Of a DNA stretch of 14,684 nt, positions 1 through 5,755 are shown piece by piece; the first letter of the stretch is position 1, and every line of letters starts with the position of its first letter. The notes beneath the pieces are model-generated. The model did no database searches. It saw only the letters and a list, made by a program, of their open reading frames with translations, and had not been told where the DNA came from. Location: assembly GCA_003661365.1 (NCBI GenBank), contig QMVZ01000024.1:1-14684 (forward strand). Direction: 5' to 3'. Made by a program: the position numbers and the translations under genes. Source of the stretch: Thermoproteota archaeon (lineage in GTDB: Archaea; Korarchaeota; Korarchaeia; Korarchaeales; Korarchaeaceae).

Positions 1-344
1 AACCCAGCAGCGTGAACGATAACTCCAAGTCTTGCAATACTGCTTCCTCCTTCTAAGACGGCTGCTAAATTTTTTGAAATTGTTATCTTCTCCCTGGTGC
101 GTCCTAACACAAATTGACCTGGCGAGATAAGGAAGGGCTCTCCTTCGGTATCTATTAGCTCTGCTCCTCTATCAATGCTCTCAAGGGACTCAGGATCCAC
201 TATGGTCCCAGGCTTAAATAGCCTAAACTTGCTGGAAAGCGTTAAATCCACCGAACATGGACCTAACATATTCATATCAAACGGAACAATCTTAATCTCT
301 CCCTTCTCCATAGCAGAAAGTATATCGCGATCAGATAGTATCAT
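1..344 (-). CDS. dcd: dCTP deaminase / dUTPase-family protein, N-terminal part (truncated by window edge)
   Basis: The first 114 codons are present and the gene continues past the left edge. Proteins of this family deaminate dCTP and/or hydrolyse dUTP, feeding dTMP synthesis and keeping uracil out of DNA. The start matches the family well: MILSDRDI at residues 1-8, GPCSVDLTL at 28-36, PFLISPGQFVLG at 70-81 and SSIARLGVIVH at 101-111, which is the trimer-interface/active-site strand. The catalytic Glu region lies outside the window, so bifunctional Dcd-Dut cannot be told from plain Dcd. One oddity is that the usual Arg of the GRSS motif is Gly (G100, codon GGA); the following Ser-Ser and the Arg of IAR are kept. 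The ATG at 342-344 overlaps the 3' end of the upstream gene by 14 bases and sits behind a GGGGG ribosome-binding sequence, so translational coupling is likely. Confidence 0.88.
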   Translation of the reverse strand, partial: MILSDRDILSAMEKGEIKIVPFDMNMLGPCSVDLTLSSKFRLFKPGTIVDPESLESIDRGAELIDTEGEPFLISPGQFVLGRTREKITISKNLAAVLEGGSSIARLGVIVHAAG

Positions 345-1374
345 ATGATCCCCCTTTGGAGGAGAGTTCCCTTATCTTCATATAAAGCATTTCCAATTGC
401 TTGTTAGCAATCTTCTCTTGCCAAGGCTCTAAAGCCCCTGGAATAGCCTTTATTGACTTAATTATGTCCGCTGTCTTCCTTAAATGGCCCAATATATCGC
501 CATAGGTCCATTTCTCACCATTCCAAAGTCTTTTCTGTCTCTCTGAGAAATCTCCTGGCTGGTCTAGTCCCGGAACATACATAGAAACCATAGATCTTAA
601 GGTTTCTTTGGCTACAATGCTTCCTAGCCTACTTAACTGCTTTTTCTCCTTCCATAAACTTTCATCAATCCCATATAGAACCATGTCATAGTTGTTATAG
701 GCTAAAGCAGTAAGGTCCACAAATGCAAAGGCAATTATTTTCCCAACACCAAGCGAAGAAGCTGTCTCCTTTATCTTTAAGAGACCCTTCGCTGAGATGA
801 ATCCGTAAAGAATTAATTCCTTTATCCTAGAGTCTATTTCCTCACATTTTTCGAAGAAAGACTTCAAAGAGACTTCTGCTGTTCTGCCAGTTGCCTCTGT
901 ATCTGGCTTAACTACTATTATCTCTTCTCTTACTGGAACAGAACTAAAATCCTTATAGTCAACCCTTAAGATCATAGATTCGGCGCCTAAGTGGTCTCTA
1001 TAGGAAACCTTAACATATCTTGGTCTTACAAAGGCATGTCTTATCTCACCAAGAGATTCTTCAAGAGCGCTATGCAAATGATAACCTGGAGCCGCCCTAA
1101 GGACATGTAGATGGACAATTCTGCTTGCATTCGCTTTACTAATGGATGTAAGCTCAAGAATAGGCTTAATCATCTTGCGAGCACAGTTTAGGCATTTTGA
1201 TTCAAGTTGACTGCCTACAATGTGTTGATAAGCAGCTATTTCTCTGGCTTCAGGAGTATCAACGATGTAAGTCTCAAGAAGATCGTCAAAATAGGGTGCT
1301 TCCTTGATCCTGTAAAGGATTAGATCATTAACACTCTGGCTCAGAGATACCCTCTCTACGGACTCCGTATCCAC
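331..1374 (-). CDS. Uracil phosphoribosyltransferase-like protein (type I PRTase fold), 5' end probably frameshifted
   Basis: This is a 347-residue ORF from a GTG start. The order of motifs follows uracil phosphoribosyltransferase. LHVLRAAPG (89-97) matches the substrate-loop LRAG segment. YVKVSYRD (120-127) matches the HIGxYR segment. VKPDTEATGRTA (155-166) lies where UPRTase has DPMLATGGTA, the PRPP-binding loop. YVPGLDQPGD (266-275) matches the uracil-binding YIVPGLGDAGD segment. UPRTases are about 210 residues; this protein is longer, with an extra N-terminal region holding a CxxC pair (C61, C64) and a C-terminal helical tail. In the PRPP loop the first acidic residue is replaced and an Asp appears one position later, so activity and base specificity are uncertain. 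It lies between acylphosphatase and dcd in one transcript, which fits pyrimidine metabolism. The GTG start has no clear ribosome-binding site, and the real N-terminus is probably upstream across a frameshift. PRTase relationship is likely; uracil as substrate is inference. Confidence 0.7.
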   Translation of the reverse strand: MDTESVERVSLSQSVNDLILYRIKEAPYFDDLLETYIVDTPEAREIAAYQHIVGSQLESKCLNCARKMIKPILELTSISKANASRIVHLHVLRAAPGYHLHSALEESLGEIRHAFVRPRYVKVSYRDHLGAESMILRVDYKDFSSVPVREEIIVVKPDTEATGRTAEVSLKSFFEKCEEIDSRIKELILYGFISAKGLLKIKETASSLGVGKIIAFAFVDLTALAYNNYDMVLYGIDESLWKEKKQLSRLGSIVAKETLRSMVSMYVPGLDQPGDFSERQKRLWNGEKWTYGDILGHLRKTADIIKSIKAIPGALEPWQEKIANKQLEMLYMKIRELSSKGGSYDTI

Positions 1375-1507
1375 ACCATTTTGCTCAATTAACCTTTCTA
1401 GATCGCATCCACTTGGTAATTCTCTGCTTATCTTAGCCCTGCCTAATCTTAAGGCGGCAGCATTATAAACTTTAGGCTAGAGAGTCCAGGTCCAGGATTT
1501 CAGCCAT
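1375..1507 (-). pseudogene. Upstream N-terminal coding remnant of the UPRTase-like gene, separated by a one-base frameshift
   Basis: An ATG at 1505-1507 overlaps the acylphosphatase stop by 8 bases and opens an 11-codon frame, MAEILDLDSLA, ending in TAA at 1472-1474. In the next frame, 34 stop-free codons lead directly into the GTG at 1374 without containing any ATG, GTG or TTG. They read KVYNAAALRLGRAKISREL and on through a helical, gene-like sequence. Dropping one base from the CCTAAAG stretch at about 1471-1477 joins the two parts as LA-KVYNAAALRLG and gives a protein of about 391 residues with an overlapping start typical of this operon. A sequencing error, a recent mutation or, less likely, recoding could explain it. 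I favour error or mutation because the site is not an obvious slippery run. Confidence 0.6.
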
Positions 1508-1784
1508 ATCTTATGGTAAATCCCTCAAACTCTCCTTTGTAGGGCTCCCAATGCACCTCAACATGGTCAACCCTTGCGAGAGGAGGTCCCGACCTGCACC
1601 ACTCTATTATCTTGTCAACAGCCTCTTTATCGCCTTCAAAGACTGCTTCTACCCTTCCATCTAATAGGTTCCTGACCCAACCCTTTACTCCAAGCCTATC
1701 CGCCACCCTCTTAGTGTTGGCCCTAAAAAATACTCCTTGAACAATTCCTGAGACAAATACGTGCGCTCTCACCTTCTCCCCCAT
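1500..1784 (-). CDS. acyP: Acylphosphatase
   Basis: This is a 94-residue small soluble enzyme that hydrolyses the carboxyl-phosphate bond of acylphosphates such as carbamoyl phosphate and 1,3-bisphosphoglycerate. The length is normal for the family. The signature loop GIVQGVFFR (13-21) carries the phosphate-binding catalytic Arg (R21), and GWVRNL (35-40) carries the catalytic Asn (N39). The C-terminal strand FEGFTIRYG is also typical. The ATG at 1782-1784 follows directly on the TGA of the ATL-endonuclease V gene with no gap, and the GAGGGTGG in that gene's last codons can serve as ribosome-binding site. The 3' end overlaps the proposed true start of the next gene. This is a middle gene of the minus-strand operon. 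Confidence 0.95.
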   Translation of the reverse strand: MGEKVRAHVFVSGIVQGVFFRANTKRVADRLGVKGWVRNLLDGRVEAVFEGDKEAVDKIIEWCRSGPPLARVDHVEVHWEPYKGEFEGFTIRYG

Positions 1785-2756
1785 TCAACCACCCTCATGA
1801 AGGAGATCGATTGTTGGTGGTACATCTCCTCGCTTTAACTTTTTCGCAATTTCATGAGCCAAAACTAGCGGCTTCGGTTGTTTATATCTCCCCCAGAATT
1901 TTTCTACTATCGATCTGGACGTTTCAAGGGAAACCAGGTGTCCTGGAGATACAAATGCGGGACTTTGACCTTCTTTTCTAACTAAATAGCCTATCTTTTC
2001 CCCTTTGTGCATAATAACGCTATCTACAACCTTTCCAACCAAAATAGACTTGGCTACACCTATGGATGGTTTTCCAAAGACCAATCCAGCATGACAAGCT
2101 TCGCCAACCCTCTCTGGGTGGGCTATTCCATGACCATCTAGGAGAAGAAGGTCAAACTGAATTCCTTTTGTTGAAGCCGCGATAAAAGGCATTTCCCTAA
2201 ATGCCAAGTAAGTTGGAACATAGGGAAATGTAGTTTCCATCCTCACCGTTTTAAATCCAACCCTATCTAACTTAGAATCTACAACTACGCAAGCGGCATA
2301 TCCTACCTCAAGTCCTCTATACAAACCGTAGGCCACATCAACTCCAGCAGCCAGATCTACTTCCTCCAAACGATCTTCAAGAACAACCCTTTCTCTCAGC
2401 TTTTTCTGAGCAAGCCTCATCTTAAGTAAAATAGGAGGAACGTCAATCTCATCTGCCTTAACCAGAAATCTCTCCAGATCACGAATTCTACTATTTATAA
2501 TAGGAATACCCTCTGATAGAAGTAACTCACGCTTTTTTCCAGCCATTGCCCCTAAAGAACCATCAGAAGCGACAAAGCGATGCCAAGGACCACCTCTGCT
2601 CTTAACATCTCTAAGGACGCTAATTGACACAGCTCTAGCAGCTCTTACATCTCCAAGTGCTTTAGCCACTTCTCCAAAAGTAGTTATCTTCCCTCTAGGT
2701 ATTTGCTCCGCAGCTTTGAGCACCAATCTATCGAAAATAGTTGGCGTTTGGATCAC
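1785..2756 (-). CDS. nfi: Alkyltransferase-like (ATL) domain fused to endonuclease V
   Basis: This is a 323-residue two-domain DNA repair protein. Residues about 6-85 are an MGMT/ATL domain: IPRGKITTFGEVAKALG (19-35), the recognition-helix region RAARAV, and PWHRFVASDGSLG (57-69). The alkyl-acceptor Cys of the MGMT PCHR motif is Trp (W58), the signature of alkyltransferase-like proteins, which bind O6-alkylguanine without repairing it and hand the lesion to other repair. Residues about 108-318 are endonuclease V, which nicks next to deoxyinosine and other deaminated bases. The catalytic acids are all present: D140 in GVDVAY, E188 in YLAFRE and D207 in LLLDGHG. VAKS follows. An AGT-endonuclease V fusion has been described from Ferroplasma acidarmanus, so the architecture has a precedent. 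The start is uncertain: the GTG at 2754-2756 lies inside an AGAGGTGATC sequence that itself resembles a ribosome-binding site. It is first in the minus-strand operon and divergent from the helicase. Confidence 0.92.
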   Translation of the reverse strand: MIQTPTIFDRLVLKAAEQIPRGKITTFGEVAKALGDVRAARAVSISVLRDVKSRGGPWHRFVASDGSLGAMAGKKRELLLSEGIPIINSRIRDLERFLVKADEIDVPPILLKMRLAQKKLRERVVLEDRLEEVDLAAGVDVAYGLYRGLEVGYAACVVVDSKLDRVGFKTVRMETTFPYVPTYLAFREMPFIAASTKGIQFDLLLLDGHGIAHPERVGEACHAGLVFGKPSIGVAKSILVGKVVDSVIMHKGEKIGYLVRKEGQSPAFVSPGHLVSLETSRSIVEKFWGRYKQPKPLVLAHEIAKKLKRGDVPPTIDLLHEGG

Positions 2757-2792
2757 CTCTTAAGAAAAGGTTGATATTGGACAATTGTCTTA
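2757..2792. promoter_or_regulatory. Divergent intergenic region with a perfect 10-base palindrome
   Basis: Only 36 bases separate the starts of the ATL-endonuclease V gene and the XPD-like helicase, so both promoters must overlap it or lie partly in coding sequence. GACAATTGTC at 2780-2789 is a perfect 10-base inverted repeat and is placed where a repressor could affect both directions. A weak A-rich element (TTAAGAAAA, about 2760-2768) lies about 28 bases before the helicase start. TATA assignments here are weak, and the palindrome is short enough to be chance. Confidence 0.35.
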
Positions 2793-4658
2793 GTGATGAG
2801 CACATTGACCATAGTGAAGTACTTTCCCTATAAGGCAAGAGAAGGACAAGAAGAACTTATAGCACTCATCCAAGAGGCTACAGAAAGGGGTAGAAACGTC
2901 TGCATTCATGCTCCAACTGGTTTTGGGAAGACTCCTGCCGTACTTGCGGCCTTATTGCCAATCTACCTTAAGGAAGAAAGGAGAGGAGGCATAATCTGGG
3001 CAGTCAGAACGGGAAATGAAACCGATAGACCAATAGAAGAGCTCAGGGTAATCTGCGAACATGTAAATGAGGGCATATTTGGTCTTTCCTTTAGAGGAAA
3101 GGCAGATATGTGTCTTCAAGCTAAGAAATTGGGGATTAAAGGATATGAGGCAGTCTCCAACCTCTGTAAGCTGAAAAAGAAGGAATGTCCCTTCTACAAA
3201 AGGACCAAGTTAAGGAATGATATGCTTGAGGGAGGTCCGCTTCTCTTCACTGATATCTTGGAATTAGCGGCAACAGAAAACATGTGTCCTTACTACTTGC
3301 AGCTTGAACTGCTTAGGCACGCGAAGGTGGTGAGTCTAAGCTATAATTACGTTCTTAGCCCCATGGGGTGGGTTGTAAGGAGGAGGTTTCCCTTCACATT
3401 CTCGACTCTTGTGGTGGATGAAGCCCACAATCTCACTGATGCCGTAAGAAACCTACACTCCGACAGAATTAGCACCGAAACCGTGAGAAGAGCCATAAGA
3501 GAGATTGAAGAATTCGGAAGATTTGCCCCAAAAGAAGTTAAAGAGGTTCTTGAAAGGCTATCTAGGGTCCTCGACGGATTATCCCTAGCAACGGAAGAAG
3601 AAAGCACGTTCTACCCCCTAGATATAATAAGAGATTCAGGAATTAAGACAAAACACCTGAAGGTCATGTTGAGCCTGGGCTCAAAGATTCAGGCAAGCAG
3701 GGTTGAGGAAGGCAAGGCACCTAGATCATCGCTTCATCACCTTGCAAGGTTCTTTATGCTTGCTCTGGACAGGTTAGGAACTAATGGCATTGCCTACATA
3801 TCATCCAAAGAGAAAAACAGACTTTACCTCGAGGTTTGGGATATGAGAAGTGCAGAACTTCTATCAGAAGTTTGGGGAGAATTCAGAAACTGCATTTTCA
3901 TATCTGGAACCTTAACACCTATAGAAGCCTTTGCGGAGATGTCTGGAGTTCCGGACTGCATTGGTAAGGTATTTCCATCTCCTGCAGATCTCAACAAGAT
4001 AAGGAGCTTCATTTTGACTGGATTATCAACTAAGGGGGAGATGCTTGACGAAGACACAATAGGGAAATATGCTATGTCCATAAGAACCTTTTTAGAAAGG
4101 GTAAAAGGGAACGTAGCGATATTTACGGCAAGCTACAGAATCCAAAACGATCTGATGCCAGACATACTGGATTGTGCAATAGATTGTGAAAGAGAACTCT
4201 TTGTTGAGAAAGAAGGCATGAAAGGAGATGAAGCTAGGAACTTACTCTTGAGCTTCAAGAAAGCCGGAGGTAGGGGGGTTCTAGTTGCGCCGGTAAGAGG
4301 ACGGTTTGCTGAAGGAGCTGATTTTCCAGGAGAAGAGCTAGTTGGAGCCTTCGTTGTCGGAGTTCCATTTGCAAGACTTACACTAAGAACAAAACTTGAT
4401 GTAGAGTATAACCAGAAGATATATGGGCAGAGAAAAGGGATCTACTATGCATACATCGTGCCAGCAATGAGAATGGCATCACAGGCTCTAGGTAGGGTTA
4501 TAAGATCATCCGAGGACTACGGAACATTTGTATTGGGCGATGAGAGGTTTTTGAGACCAGAACTAGTGAGATTACTTCCAGATTTTATAAGACAGACAAC
4601 CAAAGTAGTTAGTTACCTTAAACTAGGGGAAGCTCTTAAATCAGATTTCAACACGTGA
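2793..4658 (+). CDS. xpd: XPD/Rad3-family Fe-S DNA helicase
   Basis: This is a 621-residue superfamily 2 helicase, 5'-3' in this family, acting in nucleotide excision repair or processing of blocked DNA. Walker A is APTGFGKT (40-47). Four cysteines, C107, C125, C132 and C165, lie between motifs Ia and II in the pattern that ligates the 4Fe-4S cluster (RGKADMC, LCKLKKKEC, NMCPYY). The DEAH box VVDEAHNL is at about 207-214, FISGTLTP lies near the middle (motif III-like), RGRFAEGADFPG is motif V, and QALGRVIRSSED (564 onward) is motif VI with its arginine fingers. Length is a little above Sulfolobus XPD. The ORF opens GTG-ATG; the ATG at 2796 is an equally good start and neither has a clear ribosome-binding site, so the message may be leaderless. 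It diverges from the ATL-endonuclease V operon, and its 3' end overlaps the convergent Mth938-like gene by 11 bases. Confidence 0.93.
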   Translation: MMSTLTIVKYFPYKAREGQEELIALIQEATERGRNVCIHAPTGFGKTPAVLAALLPIYLKEERRGGIIWAVRTGNETDRPIEELRVICEHVNEGIFGLSFRGKADMCLQAKKLGIKGYEAVSNLCKLKKKECPFYKRTKLRNDMLEGGPLLFTDILELAATENMCPYYLQLELLRHAKVVSLSYNYVLSPMGWVVRRRFPFTFSTLVVDEAHNLTDAVRNLHSDRISTETVRRAIREIEEFGRFAPKEVKEVLERLSRVLDGLSLATEEESTFYPLDIIRDSGIKTKHLKVMLSLGSKIQASRVEEGKAPRSSLHHLARFFMLALDRLGTNGIAYISSKEKNRLYLEVWDMRSAELLSEVWGEFRNCIFISGTLTPIEAFAEMSGVPDCIGKVFPSPADLNKIRSFILTGLSTKGEMLDEDTIGKYAMSIRTFLERVKGNVAIFTASYRIQNDLMPDILDCAIDCERELFVEKEGMKGDEARNLLLSFKKAGGRGVLVAPVRGRFAEGADFPGEELVGAFVVGVPFARLTLRTKLDVEYNQKIYGQRKGIYYAYIVPAMRMASQALGRVIRSSEDYGTFVLGDERFLRPELVRLLPDFIRQTTKVVSYLKLGEALKSDFNT

Positions 4659-4998
4659 GGTGTAGTGCTGCAGAAACAGTTTGCTTTCCTGACAATTCAT
4701 TAAAGGTCTTACAGGCATCAGCTGTCTTTTTTATGACCGTTTTTATTTCTTTTTCCTTCAGGAACTTTACTGTTTCTTCAGGAACCCTCATGAGACCAAA
4801 ATATCCCGTGCCAATAATCAAAATGGATGGAGGATCCTTCAATATAATCTCTAAGTCCTCAGGAACCAAATTATGACCCTCTTTCCTCCACCAGTTATCG
4901 TAAACCTTCCCTTTGTGTATTATGACGTCTCTTGTATAGTCGCTACCCCCAATCCTTATCCTCCCAAAGCTATACTCTTCTATAACGAGTTCCACCAT
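4648..4998 (-). CDS. Mth938-like domain (DUF498 / NDUFAF3-type) protein
   Basis: This is a small soluble protein of about 116 residues made of a single Mth938-like domain: IEEYSFGRIRIGG near the start, DVIIHKGKVYDNWWRKEGH, the central ILIIGTGYFGLMRVP, and the conserved C-terminal SAALHLTC. Archaeal members are structurally known but biochemically uncharacterised; eukaryotic NDUFAF3 is a complex I assembly factor. I use the ATG at 4996-4998. The open frame extends to 5082, but those 28 extra codons run through the AT-rich promoter core and are not family-like. A TATA element on the minus strand at about 5026-5041 places transcription start about 9 bases before this ATG. The stop overlaps the 3' end of the helicase by 11 bases, tail to tail. 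Family is confident; function is unknown. Confidence 0.9.
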   Translation of the reverse strand: MVELVIEEYSFGRIRIGGSDYTRDVIIHKGKVYDNWWRKEGHNLVPEDLEIILKDPPSILIIGTGYFGLMRVPEETVKFLKEKEIKTVIKKTADACKTFNELSGKQTVSAALHLTC

Positions 4999-5025
4999 TT
5001 TAGGATGCCTAATTTCGTTAGAACC

Positions 5026-5070
5026 AATAAAGATAAATAAATTAGTTTGGCAACTCATCTTAAGAAGGAG
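5026..5070. promoter_or_regulatory. Shared bidirectional promoter core and ribosome-binding site
   Basis: The AT-rich block at 5026-5044 reads as a TATA element both ways: TTTATTTATCTTTATT on the minus strand, about 35 bases before the Mth938-like ATG, and GATAAATAAATT on the plus strand, about 40 bases before the membrane-protein ATG. A clear AAGGAG at 5065-5070 serves the plus-strand gene with a 10-base spacer. Confidence 0.6.
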
Positions 5071-5080
5071 CGGTCCATAC

Positions 5081-5713
5081 ATGCAGATACCCTTGATCTC
5101 CCAATTGAGGGAGATAATCCATCGGATTGGTGAGACTTTAGATAGGTTCCGTAGTTATGTGGAGATGTGGAGGGCCGAAGGCATAATCCGGAGGTATTTT
5201 GGAGCCAATGCTTTCGACGGAGCTATGACGACGCTAGGCATCCTCATAGGTGCTTACATCACGGGAAGCCTTGACCCCTCTCTCATCGTTGGAATAACCG
5301 TAAGCACCGGAATTGCCCTAGGAACCTCCGGTATCTTTGCTGTATACCTAATAGAGTCTGCAGAGAGACAGAAAAGGTTAGAAGAGCTTGAATCAGCAGT
5401 CCTTGTTGATCTTCAAGATACATTATTGGCAAAGGCAAGCAAATTTGTTTCATCCTTTACAGCTTTGGTTGATGGAATAGCTCCGGTGCTTATGGCCATG
5501 ATAGGCATCTCGCCTTTCCTAATTTGCTTAAAGAAACCATATCCAGTTGAATATGCTGCTTTCTCTTCTCTAATAATAATCTTCATAACTCTATTCGCCC
5601 TTGGCTACATGATAGGAGCAGGTAACTTGAAGCAACGGTCAATATACGGGATAAAGATGCTCATAGCAGGTATTATTGCGACACTTTTATCAATTCTATT
5701 AAAGCAAGCATAG
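5081..5713 (+). CDS. VIT1/CCC1-family-like integral membrane protein, possible Fe/Mn transporter
   Basis: This is a 210-residue protein with an amphipathic N-terminus (1-40) and five predicted membrane helices at about 42-60, 67-93, 125-148, 157-178 and 188-207. The segment FGANAFDGAMTTLGILIGAY (40-59) resembles the first helix of VIT1/CCC1 proteins, where an N/F-D-G-x-x-T-T pattern is typical, and the five-helix count agrees. The family moves Fe2+ or Mn2+ across membranes in plants and yeast. The region between helices 2 and 3 is a short charged stretch (about 93-120) rather than the full Glu/Met-rich metal-binding domain of plant VIT1, so substrate is unproven. The ATG at 5081 is supported by AAGGAG ten bases upstream. 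It shares a promoter core with the divergent Mth938-like gene. Confidence 0.8.
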   Translation: MQIPLISQLREIIHRIGETLDRFRSYVEMWRAEGIIRRYFGANAFDGAMTTLGILIGAYITGSLDPSLIVGITVSTGIALGTSGIFAVYLIESAERQKRLEELESAVLVDLQDTLLAKASKFVSSFTALVDGIAPVLMAMIGISPFLICLKKPYPVEYAAFSSLIIIFITLFALGYMIGAGNLKQRSIYGIKMLIAGIIATLLSILLKQA

Positions 5714-5755
5714 ATAGAGGACCTACTCTCTGTTTAGGCAGAAAAATGTACTAGC

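Noticed and set aside
1440..1500. Possible small RNA in the gap between acylphosphatase and the UPRTase-like gene
   Set aside because: No tRNA or C/D-box pattern was found, and the stretch reads as protein-coding once a one-base frameshift is allowed.
4655..4876. 73-codon plus-strand frame after the helicase
   Set aside because: It is antisense to the clearly conserved Mth938-like gene.
4999..5082. 28-codon N-terminal extension of the Mth938-like frame
   Set aside because: It crosses the AT-rich promoter core and the ribosome-binding region of the opposite gene, and is not family-like; the ATG at 4998 fits the promoter and the known domain start.
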